Origin: Phalacrocorax aristotelis
Lineage: Eukaryota > Chordata > Aves > Suliformes > Phalacrocoracidae
DNA length: 64,000 nucleotides
Direction of reading: 5' to 3'
Assembly: GCF_949628215.1 (NCBI RefSeq)
Contig: NC_134279.1
Coordinates: forward strand, 78,106,330-78,170,329
Part shown: positions 47,753 to 61,200 of the stretch, one piece after another
Numbering within the stretch: the first letter of the stretch is position 1
Layout: every line of letters begins with the position of its first letter
The notes under the pieces: generated by a model
Databases searched by the model: none
The model's input: only the letters and a program-made list of their open reading frames with translations
What the model was told of the DNA's origin: nothing
Made by a program: the position numbers and the translations under genes

Positions 47753-50700
47753 GTCTTTTTCCTTCTCAACTTTCTTGCCTTTATTATTTATAACAGCTCT
47801 GCATATCCTTGGAGAAGGGTTGCACTGGAAAATACTGTTTTGAAGTCTGACCCGACAACATCTAAAACAAGCAGTTTACAGGGAAATCACAGCTAGAAAG
47901 AGCATCTAAAGGACAAGAAGCAGGTAGATTTTTAAAAAGCAACTTCCCTCTCTGTTTGAAGAGCTAAGCCGAAAATGTTATTCTCTAAAATTGCAACAAA
48001 TCTGTGTTTATCCGTTTGCTCAAAAACCCTAGGAACATTGCAGGAGGGAGAGGAGCCGTCAAGTGGTATCGCCGTATGGTTGAAAATTGCAGTTTTTGCT
48101 TCAGGGATTTGACGTATTTGGGCAAAGGCAGAGCCATCTAGAGGAACAGCCCGGCTATGACTAGGCGGGGAAGGCAGTTTCCCTCAGAGGCATGCTATGC
48201 TGCCTTCGAATTTTCTTTAGTTGATTTCTCTGCTTCCAACAAAGGAAATGGGTGAGAAAATAATGCTGAATTAGCTTTAATAAAAATGCATGTCCTCAGA
48301 AAGCTCCAGCTTGCTTTACCAAATAGTAAGGAATGTGAAACAAAAACAGCTTCAGAGAGGTTATTACATAGCTGGGATGGCACAAATATGCAAACCAACA
48401 CTTAATTTAAAGAGTGGAGAGAATAACGCTTTGATGGTGTGATGGCTGTAAAAATGTTTAATTTTCTTAATGCGTTTATCCTGCAAGTAGCGTGCAGTGT
48501 TGCCTTGAAACATTGTCAGCGCTCAGGACAAACCTGCTGCTGTTCCCTTCTGCCAAGGCACGTGGAGAGCAGCATGAACAGCTTCGGCACTCTGCCGCTC
48601 TGCTTTCTAAACGCTGCTTTCTTCCAGAGAGGTCTGGGAGACGTTTGCCTTTCAGAAGCGCACCAAGAAGCTGGCAAGCGAGGTTCTGCAACGCAAAGCT
48701 GAAATCAGTTTCGAGGTAAGAGTCTGAGCGTACTGTCCATCACTGCGAGCAGATTCGGGGTTGGGCTTGAGCTAGGCTGTGAAATCACTCTGTTATTACC
48801 GAGTCGCTGGGACATTTGTTAGTGTTGGCATTATGAGTGTGGCAGTGAGGTCTGCCGGCCAGGGGAGCCCACGGCACCTGGGAGTTGCGGCTGAACCGTA
48901 TCCCTAGCCAGCTGCGATTACGTGCAAATCTCTCCAGCCAGCTGCTTTGGAAAGTATTTCAAGACTTCCCAAAAAAAAGTGCTGCAAGAGAGCAGGGTCC
49001 TCTCCATCCTTGCCTTGTGCTAGCTACACTCATTCGCTTTGGTATTGTGCTTGTCCTTGTCGTATGCGCAGCAAGTGCTTTTCCCCCTGCTAGGAAGACA
49101 CTGGCTTTGCCTCTAAGGCCCTGCTCCTCTGAACATGTAGGTACAGGCTTAACTTTCCTGTTGTGAATCTCAGGTGTGTACAGCTGAACACGGAAACCTG
49201 AAAGTGCTTCAGACCTGAGCGCCCAGCCTCGCAGCGGGAACCGATACCAGCACCCACCTGGGTATCTCTCTGTTTCCCGAGGATGCTCAGGTCTAGGTGC
49301 AGGGAACGTGTTGGAGGATCGGGACCCAGTAGCCCATATTGGCTCCTATTGACTTTACCAGTAGAAGAGAGACCAGGATCCCTTCAGTGGCTCCGAACTG
49401 CTGCAGCGAAGCAGGAACCACAGGTTTGGTTTGTTTTGGCTGCATTTGCAATATAAGTCTCACTTTTTCCCCAGGGCTGGCAAGAGGCAAGGCAGTAACT
49501 CTATGGCCCACATACAATCTGCAGATGAAGAATTCTTCTATATCTTTCTCCAGAGTAATGAATTAAATTGGGAATGAGTTCTTCATCTTCAGGGACAAGA
49601 TGGGAGAAGTATCTTTTCCTTGCAGCAGCCCAGTACTGTGGTTCCACTCTCAAGAATATCAAGGAATTGACTAAGAAGAGTTCAAATTAAATTTAAGCTC
49701 TAGTACCATTCCTTTATTTACCCCTTAGCCTATTCCCGTCTAGACTGGGTACTTTACACTTATTAATATGCTCTAAGAAAGTCTCTTTTTTCACTCAGCA
49801 TCTGATTTATCCTGAAAATGGGAAATAGAGATTATTTTATGGTGTGCAATATATGTTTCACTGCCTTGATTTTGGAAGGGTGTTCTGTGTACGTGTATAC
49901 AGGTTGAAGCAATTTTTATCCCTTACCTAAGGAGAATAATGTATATTCCGCCCTCCCTGTATCTAGTCATCTATTGGACTGAAGTTCTGGTGCTCCAATT
50001 TTGCCAACTTACCTTATGATAAGATCAGAGGTTTCCAAATCTTTCTTGATTTTTCAGACCCTACAACATTTCCTGGGGAGGTGTCCTCATTCCATGATTT
50101 TCAGGCTACCGACAACAATCTTGGCTTGGTTTTGTTTCTAGTTCATGGTCTCCATAAAAACACTGCAGGCTGCAGACTGAGGGTTAGCGTTTTGGAACAG
50201 CAAATATTTTCCTGGTGCGTTTATACGGTGCTGAGCATGATGGAGCCCCCGGACTGCCACAAAGCAAGGAATAAATCATAGTTTATCGCAAACCGTAGTT
50301 ACTCCAGCACTTTACGCTGTCGTGAGCGCACACCGTCGCTGAAAGAAGCAGTTCTGCTCTGTGTCCACTCCTGGCTGCTTTTTCTGGCTGATGTGCTCGC
50401 ACAAGTGTTTCTGTGGTTGTGGACTAGGGCACTGATCCAGCTCTAAAGGAACACCCTCTCCCCAATCCTTTTTTTTTTTTTTTTCTCTCCTTTTTTTACC
50501 CCCTCAGGTTAGTTTTAGCCTGGGCCTGCCTAGCCGCTTCCTGAATGAGAGCTTGTTAGCGACTGATTAGCCAAAGTTTTGATAAAAGCTTCATTGTTTG
50601 TAACCTCTGTAACCTACCCGGAGCTGTGCTCCTAATAAAAGTGGGATTAAATAGACACCTTGGGAGTGAGACAGTTGCAAGTGGGAATTTCAGAGTTTTG

Positions 50701-52417
50701 GGGGCCAAAGGGATACGGCCAGGCTTCGGTAGCTCTGCATGTCAGAAGCGGTTTAACCAGAACTGGGAAAGAAGGCTGACTTTTGGGTTTTGGCGGGGGA
50801 AGAGGAGCCTGGTGGGAGACAGAAGGAAGTCAACTGTTCGCGGGTGGATTAAGCACACGCTCCAGGTGTTTGGAAGCACGTTTGCAGAAGCTCTCAGAGC
50901 CCTGCGTTCCTCCTGCCTCTCCTCGGGCTTAAGATTCATAAAAAGCATTTAAAAAACACCGCTCTGATCCTACAAATTTAATCCTCATTTTATTTTTGCA
51001 ACAGTAAAAAAATCCACCTGACAATGAGGTGTGACTAACTTGATACCATCGGATAGTGTCTTTTCTGGGAGGAGTGTTAAGCTGGGAGCTTCACCCCTCC
51101 TGCTTAAAGCTAGAAGCTGACCTGGGCTGAAATAAAGCAACATCTTTGTGCTTTTTATAAGTTTTTGATGTGTAATGGGGTATTTGAAATGGAGCTCGGT
51201 GCTCTGGGCTGGTTGCCCTATAGTGAGCGCTCCTATAGAATAAGGTAAAGGCCAATATCTTTTGCTCTTAATTCATCTGAAGAGGCAACCTCTGCACTAG
51301 AATGAGTAATGGAAGTAGAAAAACATAAAGATAAATTTATGGTCAGCTAAGGTAAAAATAATCGAAACTATTAGTAGATAGAGGCAGTAGCTGCCATCAC
51401 CACCACCGCAAGGAAACAGAGAGAATGTCTGGGGGAGAAAATCAGATAACATATTAGTATGAGGTGCTGGTGAAACAGCATTTTGGGCTCCATTAATAAC
51501 TAGGGATTATGTTAAGTAGCAACCACATAAATCAAATATTTTATAGTCAGCCAGTCCCGGTAATTCCAGCCAAGAGCTTCAGAACTCTTGGAACCAGGAA
51601 CGTATCGTGTGGGCCATTAATGCTGAGTTTTCATTTTAGGACACTAGCAAGATTTTAGAGGACTAAGAAAGCTGATACTGGCTCATCATTTAAAAGGATT
51701 GGGCAAATGATTTGGGCAATGCTAAGACTGTCAGTCTGTCACTGTTAAAGGCAAGAAATAGCGGGCTCATCACGTGATTATTGAATTCTTAAAGGAAGGC
51801 AATGAAGTTGATGCAAACGAGTGTGCGTATATAGAACACTGTCAAATCAATTTGCTGTCGTTCTCCAGTAAGAGCGAGCGACTCTTGATGCAACTGATTT
51901 CTGGAAGTGTTTGGTTAATACTGTGTTGGAGGTGGATTTTTAAAAAAAGGTATAAAATCAACATAGTGCAAATTAAGTGGATCTAACTGGTTAAACAGAG
52001 ATCTCCGAATGTCACAGTGAAAAATGAATCCTTGAGTCTCTTTGCAGGGAAGTCCTGTGGAAACTGGTTCATTATTCTGTTTCTGTCATTGATTTGGGAG
52101 AAAATAAAGAATCATTGTAGACCAAATGTGTAGGAGGCTAAAACTGGGGTTATGGAGTGTTAAATAATGAAGAGGACGTTCACTGACACACAGCTACCTC
52201 GATCTCTGCGCGGCAGCTGGGAGCAAATGGGCAGAACATATTTCGACATGGAGAAGCAAAAGGACACATTTAGGAACAAAGTCTGAGACTGCTGAGTGAT
52301 GCAGTCCGTCCTGGAAATTATTTTTTTTTTTTTTGAAAGTTGTTGGGGTTCTTGTCAATAGTCGTCTGCTCCTTGTTGTGATCTTGGGGTGAATGAGGCA
52401 TAGGAATAAAGAACGAT
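47753..52417. other. Upstream intergenic DNA, with one exon-like segment
   Basis: No coding gene is supported. A segment at 48628-48715 has good splice signals on both sides and is discussed as a finding. Poly(T) runs lie at about 50468-50484. The stretch 51300-51560 is AT-rich and non-repetitive and could be regulatory, without firm support. Confidence 0.5.
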
Positions 52418-52461
52418 TTTAAGGGTCTTTTCTAACCTACATGTTTCTATGAATTATTATG
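52418..52461 (+). mobile_element. CR1 3'-tail fragment
   Basis: TTTTAAGGGTCTTTTCTAAC, then CTACATGTTTCTATGAATTA, matches the diverged 3' terminus of CR1 (GGGTCTTTTCCAACCTAAATGATTCTATG-like). Short and old. Confidence 0.6.
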
Positions 52462-53639
52462 ATTTTTTATTGGAAGTCATCACATTATGATAGCACCTAT
52501 AAAGTTAATGAGTAGCAGGGTAAAGTAACAGGGATGAAGTTGTTTACTCTCTGGTCAAATACAAGAGCTAGGGGACATCAATAAAACTGGTAGAAATCAT
52601 GTTCCTGAAAAGAGACCGCTGCACACAGTGTGCAGCTAAACCTTGAAGCTTCTCAAGGAACTCACTTTAATTACTTTCATGAAGGAAATATTATGTGTGA
52701 CTTGTTTGTAGTTTATAAATACTTATGCAAGTGCAGAAGCATGAGGATAAAGGGCAAATAGGAACCAGTGGCCAGGACTGGAGCAGGACATGTAGAAGGG
52801 GCTCAATCCAGCTGCTCACACAGGGATAGCCAGGAGTATTTGAGGTGCTTTGCAGTCTCCAGCGGTCTCCCACTGGCACTGTTTCAAATACATCAGGCAT
52901 CTCAGGGTCATGTCTGCCATGAAGGCTACTGGCAAGAAACATTTTGAGCTCTCTTCAGTCTTTTTTGCCATGTAGGTGCTATCTGATATCTGTAACTAGG
53001 TCAGTGTCTGATGAGGGGAAGTGGTCCCGTTAAAGGACTGCTGTTAATGGAAGCTTTGGCCAGCAGAAGCAGGAATCTGAGAGCAGTTTGGGTAAAATTC
53101 CATTCCTAATGAGCAAGTTACAGATGTACCAGCATAATACTGTGCATCTTTTGAAAATCAGGTGGCCAGACAAGGTAGCGATGCCATATGGGAAAACTTT
53201 GTTTTAAGGCAATGATGCAAAACACAAGAGAGGCATTGGCAGGAATCACAAAAGAAAACCCTGGTCAACTCAAGATTTGTCACCTTTCAGAAATCAGCCC
53301 CTCAGTTTAGGGCTGTGGAACAGGTTCTATAGCGCTTATAGACATACGGGCTCTTATGACAGACACTGAGGAAGAATTTCCTTGATTTCTTTGAAGAATT
53401 TCAGGCGATTTTGCTGCCAGTCAAGGCATGTCTAAGCCGTACCTTGGGAGTGAACTATTCATGTACCCAGTGACGGATGTTCATGACTGACTGGCATATG
53501 CCAAAGACTGGGAAAGACAATACTAACCAGGAGCAAATATGGCAAGTGCCTGCAGGTTTTCCTGAGGTTCTACGGACTCTACATATGCAAAAAGAGGTGC
53601 AACTGCAAACTCAACAGGCAGCAGAGCTGAAAAGCTCTG
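52462..53639. other. Non-coding DNA, possibly including the 5' part of the RTE-like relic
   Basis: No gene is recognisable. Because the decayed reverse transcriptase begins near 53.6-54.0 kb in plus orientation, its endonuclease region might lie here, but I see no clear endonuclease motif. Confidence 0.35.
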
Positions 53640-55290
53640 ATTGATGTTTAGGAAGACCAAAATTAGCGATTGGAGGAAGAGCAAGCACTGGATGTCCCCT
53701 GGAGCAGTGGTCTTCTGCAGTCATAACCTCATCATCTGTCTCGACAACATTTGTTTAACCAGGCTTGGTGAGAAAGAAAGCTTGGTGAGAAAGTGTTGGG
53801 AGATATTTTCCACCTGGCCAGTGATAAGAAGAATACATAGGTGAAAAGACATACCCTGAGCAGGCATACCCAGAGCTGGGCAAAAGTGACATAACAAAGG
53901 CAGTCAAGGAGAATTGGTTTAAAAAGCAAGGCAGTATTAAAACATTCGTGTCAAAGTCCAAATCAAGATTGCCTTTTATAATAAATGCTAAGGAAGAAGA
54001 ACAAGTGTATGGTCCACAACATTAAGTTTGAGGTGAGCCCCCTGCTTTCGAAAAGGACAGGCTGAAGAGATGGGTGAAATATTACCAGAGTCTTTACAGA
54101 CGACTGATCAAGAGATGAAAAGATGCTCAGTGTTTGGGAGATTATAACGCTTCAGGAGCAGGATGAGAAGAAGAATCTTACTGGCAGAGGCTGCAAAGAA
54201 GGGTCAGGAGACTGAGGAAATCTGAGGGGCTGAGAATGGGTTGATGGGGCTGTAGCATGGGTCATTGACCCAGCCAGGCAATTGTATGTTATTAGGGAAG
54301 AAAAGATCCCCTGAACAAGGAAAAGTGGACCCTAGTAAGCAAATCCCCACAATGGTGACCTTCCAAATTCTGTGCATTTCCTGATACCTAAGCAAATTCC
54401 TCACTGTGTTCCTTGGTGGAGGATTCAGAAGGTGGATTCAGTTTCCACAAAGTGAGAGGGACAGTACAGCAGAACCAGTGGAAGAGGCTGGTCACTGGCA
54501 AGTTCAGAGATACTGAACTTCAGTTGCACAATTTCAAAAAGTCATTTGACCCGGTGTGTTGCAATAGGTGTGTGGAGTGTCCTAGGGCTATATGATATGT
54601 ATGTGTAAGAAGCTGCTGAAAAACATTATGAAGAGGTGAGGTCAGCAGTCCTGGTCAAGAGCAAGCTGAACAACTGGTTCAGCACAATGACTGGTAGCAG
54701 ACAGGGTGACTTGATAATTTGCATCAACTTCTGGAGCTGCCTGTAGAAAGTGAAGGATGGGGTTACAGTCACTGAAGACTTCGGGCAAAGTCAGACAAGG
54801 AGATCAAGAGCCTGAGGATGATCACATCTTCAGTGGTGGTGCCAGTTCATCAGATGTGCCAAGTCAGGTTGCTGTGTCCAGTGATGAATGATGCAGATCA
54901 AACATTGGTGTGGGCCAGATGAAGACCAGGAGGAAAGGGAGAAAGGATGAGAACTACGCAGGCCGGTAGCAGCCGGGTGGACAAGATGGACCACCCCATT
55001 TATCTGAGGAATTTCACCACACAGCAACAGATCTCTCTACAGAGATCTGAAGGAGGATGTAGCTGGTGCCCGTGGGTGTAGATCATCTGAAACAGTCATG
55101 AAAAAGCACAGACAAATCAGGACAGCAAAAATCAGGCTACTCAGTAGGTCATTGTCCTTGCTCTATGTGCAAAGAAATTGACACTCAGGAAGGCAAAACA
55201 GAAAAAGATGGCTGGTATTCGCAAAGAAATGTTACAGACTGTGAGACCATGTCAGAAATGGGACAGTCAGCAATAGGATTTACAAAAGGG
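53640..55290 (+). mobile_element. Decayed non-LTR retrotransposon with RTE-like reverse transcriptase
   Basis: Short matches to a reverse transcriptase occur in order on the plus strand but in shifting frames. EEEQVYGP near 54000 and KRWVKYYQSLYR (54065-54100) match the pre-RT segment. LHNFKKSFDPV (54518-54556) is RT motif A. EVRSAVLVK then NNWFSTMTGSRQGD (54633-54716) is motif B with RQGD. PEDDHIF (54811-54831) is the remains of the F/Y-ADD motif C. AKIRLLSRSLSLLY (55122-55166) and CYRL*DHVRN (55230-55259) match the C-terminal region of RTE-type proteins. At least several frameshifts and stops make it dead. The motif-B form (SRQGD) differs from CR1 (PQGSVLGP). The 5' boundary is uncertain. 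Confidence 0.72.
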
Positions 55291-58200
55291 ATGGTCATCT
55301 GTGTGAGGGAACACTGGCTGCTGGCTGGCTGGATAATCACTTTCAAGGTACCCTGTTCTTTGTTTTGGTAAAGGGAAGAGGACTAAGATGCTAGTGGTAG
55401 GAGAAACAAAATTATTGGTTTTAATTTTGATTTTTTTTTTTTGCTTTACAATTTTCTCAACAGAGGTGTGCACCCCTACATACTGAATTTACACCTACCT
55501 CTGTAAGCTACTACTTCCTACTCTTCCTTCATAGACCCTTTGAATCTGCAGTCTGTAGACCTGAAGGGGTGGATGTCATAAGAAAATGAGCCTGTACTTA
55601 CTGAACACAGTGGAGCACGTGAGAATGACTTGTAACTGTCCTCTATGGTCATTAGTCTGCGGGACAAAAAAATAAAGGGCAAACCTCTCTGAAAATGGAG
55701 ATGGCAAAAACAAGGGAAGTGAGAGGGAAAAGGGGCAAAGAGGAGATTCATGCATGCAGCAGTTTCAAGTTCATCCTTAAGCAATGAAGCCACTTTGAGT
55801 TTCCGAACACTGGACCTGTGACACCAGATCACTCTAATGGGCAAGGTAGACGGAGCCCTGCCAGACAGCAACCAGCACCAAGCGTGCAGAAGAGGCAAAA
55901 TCCAACTCAAATTTCCACACTATCCTCTTGACGGGTAATCTGGCTCTGTACAGTCAGGAGGTTTCTGCGGAGCCGTGAATTCACATTGTGTAGTCCCAAA
56001 GTTTTGGATGGGATCCCTAAAAAAAAAAAAAAAATCATCAAATGTGCAGGATGGAGAGAACCAGATGATTTAATGTGGACTGTAGGAAGGGTGAGTGAGA
56101 TAGAGGTGATTGAGCAGCATCAAAGGGTGACAATCAATTTGAATTTCCCCAGAAGTGATGTTGATGCCTGTGTTGCTTCTCCCTGTGCTTTTTCTTTAAT
56201 TAAATACTGAGTGTTCCATTAGTAGTTGGAATAACACGCTGTTCTTGGGGAAAAGAAAACCCAAGTAATCCCTTTATCTGCTAAAATAGATGATTTCTAG
56301 TAGATTAAACAATGGCCTTTCAGCTACCAGAGCATAGTTCAGGCCATAATTGAAGTCCTCTCCTTGGCCTCTCCTCAGTCCCTCGCAGCCAGTAGTCCGT
56401 AGAGCCCCATCATCAGAGATAACCTCGGTGACTCTTGTCTGCAGTGAGTGTTTCTCCAGATGAGGAGATTAGTCAGAGATAAAGCATATTACCTGAAAAT
56501 AATAAGTGATTACGGTCCCGGACTGTCTCTCCGCATTCATTTCATGCTGGTTAACCCTTGCAAAACTGGATGCTGCTAGGGTTTAGGTCTTTAAAGAGGA
56601 GGGAGGGTGAAGGAAGGTTTCCCATGTCTGAGTGGAAAAGGAGAAACTTCACCTTTTGTTTTCTGTTTCTTGCGCTGGGTGAGGATTTCTGGGCACGGCA
56701 GGAGGCACTCGGCTCCTTCATTGCTGCAGCCCATGGGATGTGGAGGAGCCGGGGCCGTGCCTTGCAGTGTCCTTGCGGTGTGCCATCACCCTCTGCCTCC
56801 CCGTACTGGCCAGTGAGGTCTTAAAACTCCCTTGCAAGTCATCTATCATTTACTTGATAGTGACATAGACAAATACTGGATGCTCAGTACACACACGCTG
56901 GCTGTATTTCCACTGCTGCATAAAACAGAACCAGGTCGTGGGTCCAGCCAGTGACCTGCTGTCATCTGTAAAGTTAAATTATTAGCATGGGCCAGGCATG
57001 TTTTGGGGTTAACAGTACTCTTCCATGCCCAGGCATGGCTCAAAGGCTATAAACTTCTCAGTAGCTGGTTTCCATGGGACTGGTCTGCTGTGGGGAATGC
57101 TGGCTGGGCTGTGTGGAGGTGAGCTCAGGGCCAAAGAACAGTCCCTGGTATTTTCTCCAGCATGGATGTAACTACTCTGACTTGACAACACAAAACCATT
57201 AATAGCTTTCATATTCATTCATCAGCAGGACATCCAGAGAAATAAAAAAACCTCGCAAGGCTTTTATAGCAAATTGTCTCTGTGTCTAGGAGAGAAAAAA
57301 TGAACATGTTGTGGTTTTCTAGAAATTCAGACTTGTTGCCTAGGTAGGATGGAGAGAAAAAATGTAAAAAAAATCCCTCAGGTTGAAGAAATGCCTTGAA
57401 GTCTGCTTATGGGGCATTGCTGTTATCACTGCTGGGAGCGAGCTCCTGCGCTGCAGAAAGCAAGTGTCCTGACAGTAAGATCTTTTGCTTGGTCTCACTG
57501 CAGATATGAAGTCCTGGCCCTGTTCAAGTCACTGGGAGTTTTGTTAATGACTCATTCGGAGAACTGCTGTTTCATTCATAAAAGGCGTCTTCCCAGCTCT
57601 CGTGCCATTACAGCATCCTCTGTCTGTCATCGGGCCGGTCTCTGTGAGTGAGGGACGAGCGGGTTCATCCTTCTTCCTCTAAATGCTTCATCAGCCGCTC
57701 CCTTGAAAACTGTAAATAAAGGCTGCTGGGGATAGCTTTTCTGCTTGACCCCTCACCTGAAATGAAAATAAAGGTGGCTGAATTTCATCCTGATGCAGAG
57801 CTCCTTCCCGGGCTGGCTCTTTCCCATAGCTGTTGACAGTTACCTGCCAAGCCCCATGGTTGCCTTTGATTTTGCCGTAATGACATCTCGGTACTTAGGG
57901 TGGCTCTGGGACTGTAATCCTCTCTGCAGCCTTAACCAATTTATGGGGTAACCTGAGACCAGGCTCTCACTTCCCCATGATTTTGCCTCTTGTTAACACT
58001 CACCAAAGGTATCAACAAACTAAATGCAAAGGATTTATTTTATTGCAAGCTCAGGGCTGGCAAATATCTGCATGCACAACTACTGTAAATCTCTGCTTTT
58101 AGAGGGTAGCCGCATGCGCTTGCCACATTAAAACTGCACAGTATTTTATTTCCCCAAAGTGCGCTGCTGAAACGAATGCTTTGTTATCACTAACCAGCCG

Positions 58201-61200
58201 GCGCTCCAAGGAGCTGTTAAGAGCAGCAGTGAGGATTCAGCAAAGCGGTATTTATCCAGAGTTTTGCCACAGATTTTCTGTGTGATCTGCAGCTGCTTTG
58301 TCTCAGAGTGCTTTGTCTTTAAAATCCTTCAAGTCAAAGTCCTTTATCTGTCTCGTGTGTTTAGACTGTAAGCTCTACAGGGCCAGGGCTTTTTCTGTTG
58401 GCATAACAGCTTTTATAATAACTCTTCTCTGATCTTTAGAGGACCTACCTGTGCGTGTATAATACAGTTATAAAAGAGCAGTCTCAGCTTCATTGCAGTG
58501 AATGATCCTGGCATTAGAGGAGGACACGAGTCCTGGGCCCTGCTCCCTAACCTGTATTAATTGGCTTTTCTAAAGGAAATCTCAGGGCAGATGATTTACA
58601 TGGTGACGGAAGTAGGAGGAGGATCCCTGGGGAAAGCAAACACTTGAGACTTCAAGGTGGGATGACTTCGGTGGCACACTTCTCTAATGACCGTCTGATC
58701 CAGGCGGTGCCCACTTCCTAAGCACAGATCAAAGACAAAAGGTGACTTCTGAAATGACATGCAACCACCTCTCACATTGCTTAAATTCTCTCCTCCTGCT
58801 GGCGTTTGATCTCACTTTACTTTTCCTGTCATTGGAAGCAGGTGGTTGCTTTATTCTCCCCGACAAGTTTAGATCAGCTGAACAGCTAATGGCTGCAGTG
58901 GGAAAATCCCGGTTGCAGACCCAGTCCAGACCTTGGTGCAGTCAGTGGAAAGGCTCCTCTTCACTGTAGTCAGTTGTGGATGAGGTCTAGATGAGCTGAT
59001 TTGGAGTGGTCATTATCCTGTCAAACTTGCCTTTAAGAAGTAGATGTGATTGTATTGCGAGGTGAGACTCAAGGAATGGCCATCTGGCTGAAACTCCTCA
59101 TGGGCTCCTCCAGACATGTAGGGATATGGCTTGAGGATTTTCCGTGATGTGCGATAAATGCACAGTCCTTCTATATTTATAGCTAGCAAGGACTCGTGTT
59201 TGTTATTATGGGCTCTATATGGTGGCTCCACAGACTGCTGGTGAAAAGGTCAGGCTCTCAGCCACCGTGAGATCTATGACAAATGTGATTGCAAGTGACA
59301 AGAGTAAGTCAAGCCAATGTCGTATTGTAACCAGAGTTATGTTAGATCAAGAGCTTGCCCAAGACTTGGGTCACCTGTGTGCTCTGCTCTGAATTTCACC
59401 TGTTACTCCAACGTGTCTGTAACGCATGGTGCTGTTCGTGTGAGCCTATCTCTAATTTTAACCTCTTTCCAAGGAGAAGGAGAAGCAGAATTTACCTAAC
59501 AGGCAAGCTCTTAACAAAGAGCTGGATATCTGATACACATAATGGTCCCAGAGGCATGTTTACTTTGGACTGAGTGAGTGAGTGAAAACCATTTTGGAAG
59601 GGCTTTTTCACCTCTAGCGACTTAATCTAACGAGGAGAAAAGTGATGTGGTTAAAGGGCTATTTAAACAACAGCATTAGTGAGCAGATTTAGGTTCTCCA
59701 ACAATACATATATCTATTTGCCTTACACAGGTGCATAAATATGCATTGATTTGTATCACAGGACACATCACATAGACAGTGATGAGATTTCAGCCATCCT
59801 CTGCTGATGGATTTTTTTTTTTGGAGGGGCAACCCTGAGAAAACAGCTGATTGTTTGGGCAGGCTACAGCGGAACTGCCCAAAGATTTGGGGCACCACCA
59901 TTGAGTTCACCAGCTGCCCTGCTCCTCTTCTGCAGAGAGGAGTGTTGGTGCAACAAGGAGTTTGACTTTGAGGGCTCAAAGTAACTTATTTAGGTGGCTG
60001 GAAGAGAGCTGCAGCTGCCTCTGATTTAGGCTGAAGGATGCTGTTTATTTCTGCTCACAAGATGCCATAAATGCCCCCACCAATTTATCAAGAATATTGG
60101 AGAGAAGCATGACATAAATAACTCCATGGGAAACCCTCCCATGCTGGACTGCTACACTGCCACAAAAGTTCATGTTTTCAGACCCAAATGGATGACTGAC
60201 CTCGTGCTGACAGAACAGGCTGTCAACACTCGTCCCTTGAAGAAGAGTCTCTCCTTTGCGCTTTGTCTCCCCATGGTGATGACCTGAATGGAGATTCACA
60301 GATTACGTCCTGCCTTTTTCACACGATGGGGGTCCTGCGTACCAATCGCTTCCCTCTTTCAACATCCTCACGGGGGCAATGAATCTTATTCCCAGCCCTA
60401 AGAGCATTTGTCAAGAGCTGGGTTGACAGGGAGGTATGTCCTCCTTGGTCATGTTGTCTTACATTGAGCTGTTAATAGCTGAGATGGCTCACCTGAACCC
60501 TGTCGGTACCCAGCGCAGCGCCTTGCACAAGAGCAATGCAGGCTTAGATAACACCATTGCCATTTCACAAGAGGAAAAAGACAACAGGTATGGGAAGCTA
60601 GGGCCAAATTGAGGTGAAATTCATCTCTGTGTCACATCCTATATGCTATTGCAGTCCTACTGAGGCTATGAGATCGACTTTCCAGAGGTACATAGGTACC
60701 TCTAAGCACAGGGAGATATCTAGCAGGATGTTGGGAAGGAGCTACACAGATCAGGTACACAAATGTCACTGTCTTATGTTATAATTAAGGTCCTTGACTT
60801 TAATTTAAACTCTTCCTGTTTGATTTTAAAGGACCTGAACTCAGCTGTCGTGCATTTGGGCCCATTGGAAAGTTCTCCCAAGGTGCTACTAAAACACATA
60901 ATTGTCTGCCTTTGACAATCTGCTCCCGAGTGGCTAGCTGCAGTTTCCTTGTATCCATGCACGTAGCATGATGTGGAGAGGTCAAAAGCACCCGCACCCT
61001 GTGAAAATCTCCCTGGATGTTTGGGGTGATTATTGCCTCGAGAAACAGGAGCACTTCCATTCAGGTACATGGTTTAGGCTCCTGACCCTGGGAATCTCAG
61101 CTGTCACCTCCCTGGAGTATTGTGAAAATAAACCAATTATTTAAGAGCAATTTTCTCCTGCAGGTGTTTATATCGCAGTGTTGGTCTTCAGCATTATCTT

